Shown piece after piece: positions 51,799 through 61,202 of a DNA stretch of 64,000 bases. This stretch comes from Fidelibacterota bacterium. GTDB taxonomy: Bacteria > Pseudomonadota > Alphaproteobacteria > Rhodospirillales > Rhodospirillaceae. Numbering within the stretch: the first letter of the stretch is position 1; each line of letters opens with the position of its first letter. The notes beneath the pieces are model-generated. The model did not search any database. It saw only the letters and a list, made by a program, of their open reading frames with translations, and was not told where the DNA came from. Position numbers and translations under genes: made by a program. Location of the stretch: assembly GCA_947476625.1 (NCBI GenBank), contig CANJRA010000012.1:16427-80426 (forward strand), read 5' to 3'.

Positions 51799-52567
51799 GG
51801 ATAATTTTCTGCAACGCTGCGAGGCCGTCGGTCAAAGCCGCCGGTCCCGGCTGCAATATGATGGACGATTTGATTTCATAGAGATGTCCATCGCGCACAG
51901 CTGGCACGCGGTCGAAACCCGGACGCGCCGCGACCTTGTCCGGTTTGAACTTCTTGCCGCACCAGGAACCGATAATGATATCGGGTTGACGCGCAATCAC
52001 ATCCTCGGCTTGGACGATGCGTTCTTTGGCGCCTTTGCCCGTGGCCCGTTCTGGGAAGATTTCGGTACCGCCAGCGATCTCCACCAATTCCGACACCCAG
52101 GCAATGCCGGAAATCAACGGATCGTCCCATTCTTCGAAAAACACTTTTGGGCGGCGCGGTAATTTCTTGCTTTGCGCGCGGGCGTTTTCAATATCGCGCG
52201 CTAATGTGGCGGCGAGGGCATCCGCTTTGTCCCCCGCGCCCACCATGGCGCCCAGCAATCGTATCATGTCCAGAATGTCCGCCACCGTGCGATGGTTGAA
52301 CGCGTGCACGTTCACGCCTGCTCTCACCAAATCGGCGACGATGTCGGCCTGAATGTCGGAAAAGGTGAGAACGAGATCGGGATTGAGCGCAACAATCTTG
52401 GGCGTATCGGCCGAGATAAACGAGCTGACCCTTGGTTTATCGCGACGCACTTCGGGCGGACGTACGGCATAGCCCGACACGGCCACAATCCGGTCCTGCT
52501 CACCCAAAAGATAAAGCGTCTCTACAGTCTCTTCTGTGAGACAGACAATGCGCCGGGGAGGAAACAT
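51779..52567 (-). CDS. Cobalamin-binding/BtuF-like periplasmic-binding-fold protein without signal peptide
   Basis: 262 aa from ATG 52567, chosen because GAAGGG precedes it and overlaps the araC stop; a longer frame would overlap araC. Class III binding-protein fold: RIVCLTEETVETLYLLGEQD, VLTFSDIQADIVADLVRAGV, a long connecting helix, VFFEEWDDPLISGIAWVSEL and IIIGSWCGKKF. It lacks an export signal, as do several BtuF-like proteins in alphaproteobacteria. No ABC permease is nearby, so it may bind a corrinoid or heme in the cytoplasm or act with distant transporters. Confidence 0.8.
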   Translation of the reverse strand: MFPPRRIVCLTEETVETLYLLGEQDRIVAVSGYAVRPPEVRRDKPRVSSFISADTPKIVALNPDLVLTFSDIQADIVADLVRAGVNVHAFNHRTVADILDMIRLLGAMVGAGDKADALAATLARDIENARAQSKKLPRRPKVFFEEWDDPLISGIAWVSELVEIAGGTEIFPERATGKGAKERIVQAEDVIARQPDIIIGSWCGKKFKPDKVAARPGFDRVPAVRDGHLYEIKSSIILQPGPAALTDGLAALQKIIHGWANA

Positions 52568-52574
52568 TAGCCCT

Positions 52575-53642
52575 TCAAGGTGATGGTGAGCGGTGACGCT
52601 TACGATAACGCGTGGGCGACTCTCCTGTCCAATCCACAAAAGCGCGGAAGAAGGCCGAAGGCTCGGCATAGCCAAGCTCTAAAGCGATTCCAGCAATGGG
52701 AAGGACGGACTTTTCAACCCGCGCCAACGCAATGTCGCGACGGAGCGCCGATTTGATGGCGCGAAAGCTCGAGCCTTCCAGTTCGAGCCGTCGTTGGACC
52801 GTACGCAATGAGAGATGTAAGCGCGCAGCCACCTCCTCCAGATCTGGTTGAGCGGTCAAATCTGCCGCGAGGATATCGCGGATTTGGCGCACCATCTCGC
52901 GGTCGCGGCGATAAAGCGTGGCTATCTTGCCGGGCGCGCCTTCCAAAAAATTCGGCACATCGTTGTGATCGCGGCGGGCGATGAGCGCGAGAAGATTAGT
53001 TTGTAATCGCGCCTCAAGTCGATCACCGGCGAACGCGGCATGCTCTGTGTAGATCAAAGCGTAATCGCTGGCTTGGGGCGGTTTGCTGTAGGGGAACTGG
53101 ATAGAATCCAACGGGATGCTCCGGCCGACCAGCCAGCAGGCAAGTGCGTGCACCAGGCGCAGCAGCCATTCAAAGGCAAAAATGCGACGCGGATCGTCGC
53201 GGTGCGTTCCCAAGACCCCGGTTTCGACGATTTCGATCTTGGCGGAAAGGTGATCCTTCTCAACAGAGAGCGCGAAGTCAGGAAGTACCAGCCTCAGAAA
53301 TTGCGCGGCGCGGCCCAACGCTTCGGCGAGGTCACGGCTACCGATCATGCTGCGGCAAAGAAATTCGAACATGCCGCCGCGGAGTTTCACCGAGAACAAC
53401 CCGAACCCTTCATCGTCCAGCACCCTGACGAGGTGATTATAAAGCGCGGCATAAGCGGCCAGCGGCACGCGCGCGCTGGGATCGTCCAAGATGTCTGGTG
53501 TGAGCCTGATGACTGTCAGAAACGGTTTGAGGTCCATCCCCTGGGATTTGATTCCGGACAGCATGCCGGACACGAAGCCGATAGCCACGGTCCCACGGGC
53601 GGATGGGATATCGACGGCACGATGATTAAGATGCATGGTCAT
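52575..53642 (-). CDS. AraC-family transcriptional regulator (arabinose-binding-like N-domain)
   Basis: 355 aa. The N-terminal domain is the AraC_arabinose_bd/OruR type (LTPDILDDPSARVPLAAYAALYN in parts, FGLFSVKLRGGMFEFL). The C-terminal double helix-turn-helix has LEEVAARLHLSLRTVQRRLE and IAGIALELGYAEPSAFFRAF, with the closing P-TRYRKRH. It is divergent from icmF with a 150-base shared region holding two inverted repeats, so it probably controls icmF and its own operon with the next two genes. Confidence 0.9.
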   Translation of the reverse strand: MTMHLNHRAVDIPSARGTVAIGFVSGMLSGIKSQGMDLKPFLTVIRLTPDILDDPSARVPLAAYAALYNHLVRVLDDEGFGLFSVKLRGGMFEFLCRSMIGSRDLAEALGRAAQFLRLVLPDFALSVEKDHLSAKIEIVETGVLGTHRDDPRRIFAFEWLLRLVHALACWLVGRSIPLDSIQFPYSKPPQASDYALIYTEHAAFAGDRLEARLQTNLLALIARRDHNDVPNFLEGAPGKIATLYRRDREMVRQIRDILAADLTAQPDLEEVAARLHLSLRTVQRRLELEGSSFRAIKSALRRDIALARVEKSVLPIAGIALELGYAEPSAFFRAFVDWTGESPTRYRKRHRSPSP

Positions 53643-53653
53643 GATGGCGTAAT

Positions 53654-53715
53654 TTGCATGATTTTAGGCATAAAATGCAATGGGGTTGAGGATTTCCCTG
53701 GCTTATTGTCCTCAA
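53654..53715. promoter_or_regulatory. Candidate operators in the araC-icmF divergent region
   Basis: TTGCAT (53654-53659) with ATGCAA (53675-53680), and TTGAGGA (53686-53692) with TCCTCAA (53709-53715). Both have about 15-16 bases between arms, and sit between the divergent start codons. They are likely sites for the adjacent AraC protein or part of the promoters. Confidence 0.4.
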
Positions 53716-53792
53716 TACGACTTGGCGTAAATTACCCTATTGTCGCAGCGCGCCGCGTTTGAGCCCATCGTTTGATATCGAGTGGTCGGTCC

Positions 53793-56700
53793 ATGAATGA
53801 GATGCCTAAACCGGTGAAATTAGCGCCCTATAAGCCGCATCACCGGGTGCGGTTCATAACCGCGGCCGCGCTTTTTGATGGCCATGACGCCTCGATCAAT
53901 GTCATGCGCCGCATTCTGCAGGCGAGCGGCGCCGAGGTTATTCATTTAGGCCACAACCGATCAGTCGGCGACGTCGTTAATGCCGCCATCTCTGAAGATG
54001 TTCAGGGCATCGCCGTCACGTCCTATCAGGGCGGCCATGTCGAGTATTTCAAATACCTGTTGGATCTCTTGAGGCAGAACGGACGCCCCGACATCCAGGT
54101 TTTTGGCGGCGGCGGCGGCGTGATTGCCACTCATGAAATCGCCGATCTGCATGACTACGGCGTTGCGCATATTTTTTCGCCGCAGGAAGGAGCCGCGCTC
54201 GGCCTTCAAGGCATGATCGACCAGTTGGTGTCGCGCTGCGACATCGACCTTGACGCGCCGGCCGGCAATGTTCTGTCGGCACTCAAGACCGGCGATCGGC
54301 TCACTCTCACACGCGTGATTACCACGCTCGACAACCGCACGATCGCCGAAGACGTAGCGCGACAGATTCTAGATGCAGCCGAACCGCTTCGCACGCCTGT
54401 TTTCGGCATCACCGGAACAGGCGGCTCGGGAAAATCATCCCTGGTCGATGAATTAGTGCGGCGTTTCCGTTTCGATCAGCACGACAGCTTACGCATCGCC
54501 ATTATCTCCATCGATCCGTCGCGCAAGCGCACCGGCGGCGCGCTCTTGGGCGACCGCATCCGCATGAATGCCATCGAGCATCCCAACATCTTCATGCGGT
54601 CCCTCGCCACGCGTGATTCTGGCGGTGAGATTTCAGCCGCTCTGCCGGAAATCATCGCTACCTGTAAATTATCGGGATTTGATCTCATCATTGTCGAAAC
54701 CTCGGGCATCGGCCAGGGCAGCACGGCCATCGTTGAACATGCCGATCTGACTTTGTATGTCATGACGCCGGAATTCGGCGCATCCAGCCAGCTCGAGAAG
54801 ATCGACATGCTGGATTTTGCGGACTTTGTCGCGATCAATAAGTTCGATCGCAAAGGCGCCGAGGATGCCTTGCGCGACGTCAGCAAGCAGGTGCAGCGAA
54901 ACCGCGGCGAATTTGAAACCGCGCCCGACAAAATGCCGGTATTCGGCACCATAGCATCGCGTTTCAACGACGATGGAACTACGGCACTTTATCAGGCGGT
55001 GGCCGCCCGCTTTAAGGAGATCGGCCTTACCTTGCGGCCCGGCAGCCTTCCGGCTGCCACAACACGCAGCTCCACTAACAAGTCACTCATCGTACCAGCG
55101 CAAAAAACACGTTATCTGGCCGAGATCGCCGAAAATGTGCGCGACTATCATAGGCATCTGCGCGCGCAGGCCGATATTGCGCGCCGGCGGCAGTCTTTGC
55201 ATATTGCCAAAGCTGCATTCGCCGACGCGGGAAAATCGACCACAGATTTTGATGACGTGATTGCCGCCGTTGATAACCGGCTGGATGACGAGGCGCGTCA
55301 GTTGCTGGCGTCTTGGCCCGGCGTCGTCGCCAGCTATAGCGGTGCCGAATATGTCGCGAAAGTACGAGATCGCGAGCAACGCATAGCTCTCACATATACC
55401 AGCCCGTCCGGCACAAGCATTCCGAAAGTCGCCCTGCCGCGCTTCGAGGACGACGGCGAGACACTTAAGTTCCTCATGAAAGAGAACCTCCCCGGCTTTT
55501 ACCCCTTTACCGCCGGCGTCTTTGCTTTCAAGCGCGAAGATGAAGACCCGACACGGATGTTCGCAGGCGAAGGCGATGCTGTCCGCACGAACGCGCGGTT
55601 CAAGAAACTCTCGGAGGGCCTGGCGGCTCACCGTCTCAGCACTGCATTCGATTCCGTGACGCTTTACGGCTGCGATCCCGATGTACGTCCTGATATTTAC
55701 GGCAAAGTGGGAAATTCGGGCGTGTCGATCGCCACACTCGATGAAATGAAGGTGCTTTTTTCTGGCTTCGACCTGTGCTCACCGAACACCAGCGTTTCGA
55801 TGACCATTAACGGTCCGGCGCCGACGATCCTCGCTATGTACTTCAATGCCGCCATCGATCAACACGTCGATAAGTTCACGGTTCAAAATGGGCGAGCGCC
55901 CACCCAGGATGAGCGCCAGAAGATCGCCGCGGCGGCATTGGCTGCGGTGCGCGGCACTGTCCAGGCCGATATCCTGAAGGAAGATCAGGGCCAAAATACC
56001 TGCATCTTCTCGACCGAATTTTCTTTGAAAATGATGGGCGACATCCAAGAGTATTTTGTCGCCAACGCCATTCGCAATTTCTATTCCGTTTCGATCTCGG
56101 GCTATCACATCGCTGAGGCCGGCGCGAACCCCATCTCTCAGCTGGCGTTTACGCTCGCCAACGGCTTCACCTTTGTTGAGGCTTATCTGGCGCGCGGCAT
56201 GAAAATCGATGACTTCGCGCCCAACCTTTCATTTTTCTTCAGCAACGGCATGGACCCGGAATATTCAGTCATCGGCCGGGTAGCGCGGCGCATTTGGGCC
56301 ATAGCCATGAAGCGCAAGTACGGCGGGTCGGAACGATCGCAGAAGCTTAAGTATCATGTGCAGACGTCGGGACGGTCGCTGCATGCCCAGGAAATGTCTT
56401 TCAATGACATCCGCACAACTTTACAGGCGCTGATAGCAGTATATGACAACTGCAACTCTCTGCACACGAACGCCTACAATGAAGCCGTCACAACGCCGAC
56501 GGAGGAATCCGTGCGGCGCGCCCTGGCAATCCAACTCATCATCAATCGCGAGTGGGGCTTGGCAAAGAACGAGAACCCCAATCAGGGCGCTTTTATCCTC
56601 GACGAATTGACTGACTTGGTCGAGGAAGCGGTGCTGAAGGAGTTTGACGCCATTTCCAGCCGCGGCGGCGTGCTGGGAGCCATGGAGACCGGCTATCAAC

Positions 56701-57050
56701 GTAGCCGCATCCAGGAGGAGTCCCTCCATTACGAGAGCCGTAAACATGACGGCTCTTACCCCATCATCGGCGTGAATACGTTCCTCAATCCGAATGGCGA
56801 CGCGCTGCCCGCTACTCTGGAACTGGCGCGATCTACCGAGGCGGAGAAGCAATCCCAACTTACGCGTCTGGCCGATTTTCAAGATAGCCACGCCGTCGCC
56901 GCGCCGGCCATGCTCGACACGTTGCGGCGCGCCGTCATTCGCAATGAAAATGTTTTCGGCGTACTCATGGAAGCCGTGCGTTGCTGCTCCCTCGGGCAGA
57001 TATCAAATGCCTTGTACGAAGTTGGAGGCCAATACCGCCGGAACATGTAG
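53793..57050 (+). CDS. icmF: Fused isobutyryl-CoA mutase IcmF (B12 domain, G-protein chaperone, mutase)
   Basis: 1085 aa from ATG 53793; a TTG 7 codons earlier is less likely. The order is diagnostic: B12-binding domain (residues about 20-150, with DGHDASIN in place of DxHxxG and VFGGGGGVI), MeaB-like GTPase ([17 protein letters not shown] near 204, [13 protein letters not shown]), a linker, then the acyl-CoA mutase TIM barrel ([38 protein letters not shown]). Catalyses AdoCbl-dependent isobutyryl-/n-butyryl-CoA or related rearrangements and protects its own cofactor. Exact acyl specificity is unknown. An acyl-CoA ligase follows. Confidence 0.93.
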   Translation: MNEMPKPVKLAPYKPHHRVRFITAAALFDGHDASINVMRRILQASGAEVIHLGHNRSVGDVVNAAISEDVQGIAVTSYQGGHVEYFKYLLDLLRQNGRPDIQVFGGGGGVIATHEIADLHDYGVAHIFSPQEGAALGLQGMIDQLVSRCDIDLDAPAGNVLSALKTGDRLTLTRVITTLDNRTIAEDVARQILDAAEPLRTPVFGITGTGGSGKSSLVDELVRRFRFDQHDSLRIAIISIDPSRKRTGGALLGDRIRMNAIEHPNIFMRSLATRDSGGEISAALPEIIATCKLSGFDLIIVETSGIGQGSTAIVEHADLTLYVMTPEFGASSQLEKIDMLDFADFVAINKFDRKGAEDALRDVSKQVQRNRGEFETAPDKMPVFGTIASRFNDDGTTALYQAVAARFKEIGLTLRPGSLPAATTRSSTNKSLIVPAQKTRYLAEIAENVRDYHRHLRAQADIARRRQSLHIAKAAFADAGKSTTDFDDVIAAVDNRLDDEARQLLASWPGVVASYSGAEYVAKVRDREQRIALTYTSPSGTSIPKVALPRFEDDGETLKFLMKENLPGFYPFTAGVFAFKREDEDPTRMFAGEGDAVRTNARFKKLSEGLAAHRLSTAFDSVTLYGCDPDVRPDIYGKVGNSGVSIATLDEMKVLFSGFDLCSPNTSVSMTINGPAPTILAMYFNAAIDQHVDKFTVQNGRAPTQDERQKIAAAALAAVRGTVQADILKEDQGQNTCIFSTEFSLKMMGDIQEYFVANAIRNFYSVSISGYHIAEAGANPISQLAFTLANGFTFVEAYLARGMKIDDFAPNLSFFFSNGMDPEYSVIGRVARRIWAIAMKRKYGGSERSQKLKYHVQTSGRSLHAQEMSFNDIRTTLQALIAVYDNCNSLHTNAYNEAVTTPTEESVRRALAIQLIINREWGLAKNENPNQGAFILDELTDLVEEAVLKEFDAISSRGGVLGAMETGYQRSRIQEESLHYESRKHDGSYPIIGVNTFLNPNGDALPATLELARSTEAEKQSQLTRLADFQDSHAVAAPAMLDTLRRAVIRNENVFGVLMEAVRCCSLGQISNALYEVGGQYRRNM

Positions 57051-57141
57051 CCGTACAGTCGCGCCACTAAAGCCAAATTGCGTTGAGGGAGAAACCGGGC
57101 CGCTGCTAACATAAACGCCGTTAAGAGGGGAGATTCCGCAC

Positions 57142-58764
57142 ATGCTGCAAGGCCTGATGCAAAACGCGCCGCTTCTCATTAGTGGAGTCCTGAGGTATGC
57201 GGCTCTCGCGCACGACGACCGGGAGATCGTGTCGCGGCTCGTGGACGAGCCAATTTGGCGCTACACCTATAAAGGCCTACATGCCCGCAGCGCCCAGTGC
57301 GCGCACGCGCTCAAGCACCTGGGTATCGGCGAAGGCGACCGCGTAACGTCGTTGGCGTGGAACACCCATCGGCACCTGGAGTTGTTTTATGCCGTTCCGG
57401 GTGCGGGCGCGGTCTTGCATACAGCCAATCCGCGGTTTTCAGAGGAGCAGTTGGTTTACACCGTCAACCACGCCGGCAGTCGGGCGCTGTTTTTCGACAG
57501 AAGCTTTGTCCCGTTGCTCACGCGCTTGCGCGCCAAAATGCCGGCCGTCGAACATTATGTGCTGCTGGCCGATGAGACATCGGCACCGCCGTCTGAATTT
57601 CCGACCCAGAATTACGAGGCGTTAATCGCCAGGGAAGCTGCGACCTTTGCTTGGCCCGCTTTTGACGAAAATGCCGGCGCTTTTCTTTGCTACACCTCGG
57701 GCACGACCGGTGATCCGAAGGGCGTGCTCTATAGCAATCGCTCCGTCGTTCTCCATGCCATTGCCGGGGGACTTTCAGGCGCTCTCGACTTCTCTGCCTT
57801 CGATTGCATCATGCCCTGCCAATCGATGTATCACGCCACGGCGTGGGGTTTGCCATTCATCGCCGCCATCAACGGCTGCAAGCTGGTGTTGCCGTGTGAC
57901 AAAATGGACGGCGCAAGCTTGCATGAATTGATCCACAAGGAAGGCGTTACATTCTCGGGCGGCGTGCCTACCATTTGGACGATGTACTTAGACCACGTTT
58001 CACGTACCGGCGAGAGCGTCGGCACATTACGCCGCCTCGTCATCGGCGGCTCGGCCGTACCGCGCGCGATGGCAGAAACCTTCGATAAAAAATATGGCGT
58101 GTCGGTGCGTCAGCTTTGGGGCATGACCGAGACCAGCCCTATAGGCGTCATAGCAAGTCCGACGCCCGAGATCGCCGCTGCCGGCCCCGACGCGCTTAAC
58201 GATATTATCTGGACACGCCAAGGACGTATGCAGTTCGGCATTGAACTCAAGATCACGGATGCCGACGGCAACGACCTCCCCCACGACGGCGTCGCATCGG
58301 GCAATCTAAAAGTCCGCGGCCCCTGGACCATTGAGCGCTATTTCCGCAGCGAGACAAGCGCCGTCGATGCCGACGGTTGGTTTGACACCAGTGATATCGC
58401 CACTATCGATTCCGCCGGTTTCATGCGCATTACCGATCGCAGCAAAGACGTCATTAAATCCGGCGGCGAATGGATCAGTTCTATCGACATCGAAAACACT
58501 GCCGCAGCGTGTCCTGGTGTAAAGACTGCCGCGGTGGTCGGCGTCTACCATCCCAAATGGGAGGAGCGCCCGATTCTTATCGTCGAGCTGCACGTCGGCC
58601 GAACGGTCACCGAGGAACAACTGCGCGCGCACTTGGCACTAAAAGTCACAAAATGGTGGATGCCCGAAGCGTTTATCATTGCCGACGTACCGCTTACATC
58701 TACCGGCAAGATCGATAAGAAGAAGCTGCGGGAAATATACAAGGACCACCTCCGGCATAGTTAA
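57142..58764 (+). CDS. Acyl-CoA synthetase (AMP-binding, fatty-acyl/medium-chain type)
   Basis: 540 aa. P-loop-like motif [19 protein letters not shown] near residue 183-201, [34 protein letters not shown] with the ADP-forming hinge Asp, and the C-terminal lysine motif [13 protein letters not shown]. It activates a carboxylic acid to its CoA ester through an acyl-AMP. GGGGAG lies before the ATG, 91 bases after icmF. It probably supplies or recycles the acyl-CoA for the mutase, which is inference from position. Confidence 0.9.
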   Translation: MLQGLMQNAPLLISGVLRYAALAHDDREIVSRLVDEPIWRYTYKGLHARSAQCAHALKHLGIGEGDRVTSLAWNTHRHLELFYAVPGAGAVLHTANPRFSEEQLVYTVNHAGSRALFFDRSFVPLLTRLRAKMPAVEHYVLLADETSAPPSEFPTQNYEALIAREAATFAWPAFDENAGAFLCYTSGTTGDPKGVLYSNRSVVLHAIAGGLSGALDFSAFDCIMPCQSMYHATAWGLPFIAAINGCKLVLPCDKMDGASLHELIHKEGVTFSGGVPTIWTMYLDHVSRTGESVGTLRRLVIGGSAVPRAMAETFDKKYGVSVRQLWGMTETSPIGVIASPTPEIAAAGPDALNDIIWTRQGRMQFGIELKITDADGNDLPHDGVASGNLKVRGPWTIERYFRSETSAVDADGWFDTSDIATIDSAGFMRITDRSKDVIKSGGEWISSIDIENTAAACPGVKTAAVVGVYHPKWEERPILIVELHVGRTVTEEQLRAHLALKVTKWWMPEAFIIADVPLTSTGKIDKKKLREIYKDHLRHS

Positions 58765-58889
58765 GCGCGCGAAGGAGGGCCGGAACTTCTGAAGCTTTAA
58801 AATATGGGCGACTTTCAGAAAGCGTTCGCGTTAATTTAGTCGGACTCGATGCCGGCTTACGCAGGCAGGGTCTTCAAAGGGAGAGTGCG

Positions 58890-59873
58890 GTGAAAACAAT
58901 CTTTGCGCTGCTTATTGCAGCCTTAACCGGTTTGGCGTCCCTGCAGCCCGCATCCGCCGAGGAAGTGGTGACCGATTACCAAGGCAACACCGTTCGCCTT
59001 CAAGAAGGCGATGTGAGGTCCAACGGCATCAATATCCACTACTATACAGTGGGCGCGGGTCCGCTGGTGTTCATCTCCCATGGCCACACGGCGTTCTGGT
59101 TCGACTGGCGCAACCAGATTTCGGCGCTGTCGAAGAAATTCAAGGTCGTGATCTACGACGTGAGAAACCACAACAAAAGCGGTGCGATTTCGGGTGTGGA
59201 AAACAACACCAATACGAAACTTCAAGAAGACCTATTGGCCCTGCAAAACCATTTCACCGACGGGCCGGCCATTTATTTGGGCCATGATTTGGGCGGCATG
59301 GTGTTATGGGGCTACGCGATGGATCATCCGGATAAGGTCAAACTGCTGATGATCGAGAACGCTATTCATCCGCGCGCCTTTATTCGCGATCTTGCACATA
59401 GCCCGGCGCAGCAACAGGCCAGCATTTACATCCAGTCCATGCACGACGACCCGAAAGCGGCTGCCGAACGGGCGAAAGGCAACTTCTCGCCGGACAACCC
59501 GCGCAGGACTTTCAAAACACCGGAGGCCCGCAAGCTCTGGACCGATGCCTTTAACCGCACCTCGGACACCGCCTTTCAGGGCAATATCGATTGGTACTGC
59601 GCAAACTTCCCGAAGAAACCGTATACTGCGGATGCCGTGGGCTTTGGGCACCAAGACGCCGACTTTCCCCACGTGAAGGCGCCGACACTGTTGATTCATG
59701 CGCTCGACGACACGGCCTTGATGCCCGGCGGCGTCGACGGATTGGGACAGTGGATCGACAACGAATTCACGCTGACGACTCTTCCCAGCGGCGGCCACAA
59801 CATTCTCAGCGACGCGCCGGGCGTGATCAACACCATCCTTCTAAACTGGCTTGGAACGCACGCCAGCAATTAG
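58890..59873 (+). CDS. Exported alpha/beta hydrolase with Asp nucleophile, paralog of the 31935 gene
   Basis: 327 aa, GTG start after GGGAG. Signal peptide IFALLIAALTGLASLQPASA. It shares long stretches with the 31935 protein: EEV(V/I)TD..GNT, LQEGDV, IHYYTVG.GPL.FISHG, DLLALQNHFT.GPA and HPRAFIR. The nucleophile is Asp133 in LGHDLGGMVLW; acid Asp in HALDDTALMPGG; His in SGGHNILSD. The HGHTAFW motif replaces HGxP. It lacks the Met/Gly-rich cap insertion of its paralog. Substrate unknown. Confidence 0.85.
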   Translation: MKTIFALLIAALTGLASLQPASAEEVVTDYQGNTVRLQEGDVRSNGINIHYYTVGAGPLVFISHGHTAFWFDWRNQISALSKKFKVVIYDVRNHNKSGAISGVENNTNTKLQEDLLALQNHFTDGPAIYLGHDLGGMVLWGYAMDHPDKVKLLMIENAIHPRAFIRDLAHSPAQQQASIYIQSMHDDPKAAAERAKGNFSPDNPRRTFKTPEARKLWTDAFNRTSDTAFQGNIDWYCANFPKKPYTADAVGFGHQDADFPHVKAPTLLIHALDDTALMPGGVDGLGQWIDNEFTLTTLPSGGHNILSDAPGVINTILLNWLGTHASN

Positions 59874-59882
59874 CAGCGCAGC

Positions 59883-60467
59883 TTACGCCTTCGCATAGGA
59901 AGGATCGCTTTTATCCCGCGCCATCTTCGCCGCGCCGAAAGCGGTTATCCCCTCACCCGCAAGCAGCGCCGAACTATGCCGAACCGTGGTGTAGTCGAAA
60001 ACAAGGCTGCGCGTTTTGAACTTCCAGATGCCGTCGCGGCGCGCGACGCGGTCAAGATAGCGTCCGCCTACGACAATCTCATAAACATTGCCGTCCACAT
60101 GCGAGAGCTCGGCTAAACGCCGCGCGCCAATGAGCGGAAGCAGATCATCCGATTTTAGATCGGCCTGGGTCAAATGAAACGCCTGGAAATAGACTTCGGT
60201 CTTAGCGTGTTCCTGGTCGATGAAATCGATGAGGATGTTGCAGTTCAGGTGCTGCGTGCACGAGAAGACCTTGCCCATAAATCCGCCGACACTGGCAATC
60301 TTCGCAAGCGGTTCGTCGGCGTAAACCTGGCCATATCCGCCGTCTTCCCAAAACGTAGAGAGGAAGGCGTCATCGTCCACACGATCGGAACCGTGGGCAT
60401 AGCGATAGCAAAGATCGGTTATGTCCTGCTGCGCGATAACGCGCTCTAGGCCGACGGGTTTAGGCAT
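59883..60467 (-). CDS. SnoaL/NTF2-like protein (ring-hydroxylating dioxygenase beta-subunit-like fold)
   Basis: 194 aa. Start VIAQQDITDLCYRYAHGSDRVDDDAFLSTFWEDG (read in parts) is the SnoaL_4 pattern; later TQHLNCNILIDFIDQEHAKTEVYFQAFH and GRYLDRVARRDGIWKFKTRSLVFDY complete the cone-shaped alpha+beta fold. These proteins are isomerases, hydrolases, dehydratases or non-catalytic. It converges with the second hydrolase gene, 9 bases between stops; shared pathway is possible but unproven. Confidence 0.82.
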   Translation of the reverse strand: MPKPVGLERVIAQQDITDLCYRYAHGSDRVDDDAFLSTFWEDGGYGQVYADEPLAKIASVGGFMGKVFSCTQHLNCNILIDFIDQEHAKTEVYFQAFHLTQADLKSDDLLPLIGARRLAELSHVDGNVYEIVVGGRYLDRVARRDGIWKFKTRSLVFDYTTVRHSSALLAGEGITAFGAAKMARDKSDPSYAKA

Positions 60468-60569
60468 GGGGATTTTCCCTTATTCGGATGTATCAGTTGA
60501 CCGCGCACATTGTAACAGCGCCCGTCTACAGATGGCTTGCTGCAATATCGGCTTCTCTATGAGCCTGAT

Positions 60570-60605
60570 AGGCCTCCAAATGGAAAACCGTTTCTCAGGA
60601 GGCCT
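60570..60605. other. Inverted repeat in the gap upstream of the cytochrome c gene
   Basis: AGGCCTCC (60570-60577) and GGAGGCCT (60598-60605), 20 bases apart, within the 276-base gap between divergent genes. It could be an operator or a hairpin. A second repeat CTGATCG/CGATCAG lies at 60679-60706 in the probable cytochrome leader. Confidence 0.35.
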
Positions 60606-60638
60606 CCCTCACAACACATAAAAAAAGAGCTTCTTTAG

Positions 60639-60666
60639 TTGAAAATGGTGGAACCAGACCTATTGA
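60639..60666 (+). promoter_or_regulatory. Candidate promoter for the cytochrome c gene
   Basis: TTGAAA (60639-60644), 16-base spacer, TATTGA (60661-60666), giving a leader of about 70 bases containing the CTGATCG/CGATCAG hairpin. Confidence 0.4.
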
Positions 60667-60743
60667 GAATGGCGTGAGCTGATCGAACCAAGCGCGAAGC
60701 GATCAGTTGCGCTTCTTTAACAGCGTTAAATCGAGGGAATCTC

Positions 60744-61115
60744 ATGCGTACGCTTTCTGTTCTGGCACCTGTTGCCATTGCTTTTTCAGCCGCGAATGCC
60801 TTTGCCGCCGATCCGGTCATGGGCAAACGCCAATTCGCGCCGTGCTCGGCTTGCCACACTGTGGAAGCGGGCGGCGCCAATAAAGTGGGACCTAACCTGC
60901 ACGGCATTTTTGGCGCTAAAGCCGGTTCCAAAGCCGACTACAATTATTCCGACGCGATGAAAAAGTCGGGCATTGTCTGGGATGAAAAGGCGATCGACGC
61001 CTACATCACCAAGCCCACAGCCTTTGTGCCCGGCAACAAGATGGCCTTCATGGGCGTCGCCAAGGAAGAGTCTCGCGCCAACGTCATCGCTTACCTAAAG
61101 GAAGCGGCGAAGTAA
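60744..61115 (+). CDS. Class I cytochrome c, periplasmic
   Basis: 123 aa with signal peptide ending at AFAA-DP. Heme attachment CSACH (Cys34, Cys37, His38) and axial Met100 in [24 protein letters not shown] is typical of cytochrome c2/c550. A soluble electron carrier. It is a single-gene unit with its own candidate promoter and terminator. It could accept electrons from the exported molybdenum hydroxylase, but nothing in the sequence ties them. Confidence 0.94.
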   Translation: MRTLSVLAPVAIAFSAANAFAADPVMGKRQFAPCSACHTVEAGGANKVGPNLHGIFGAKAGSKADYNYSDAMKKSGIVWDEKAIDAYITKPTAFVPGNKMAFMGVAKEESRANVIAYLKEAAK

Positions 61116-61141
61116 GACCGCTGCGGAACTTTGCGGAACGT

Positions 61142-61173
61142 AAAAGGCGCCGGACTTTCATCCGGCGCCTTTT
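61142..61173. terminator. Bidirectional terminator after cytochrome c
   Basis: 13-bp stem AAAAGGCGCCGGA (61142-61154) with TCCGGCGCCTTTT (61161-61173), 6-base loop. Symmetric A and T flanks let it serve the convergent aldo/keto reductase gene too. Confidence 0.9.
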
Positions 61174-61202
61174 GCATATTTCTCACATTTGATCGCGGGG
61201 GC

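Noticed and set aside
53643..53792. Cobalamin riboswitch before icmF
   Set aside because: No B12-box-like sequence or long structured leader could be seen in the 150-base divergent region.
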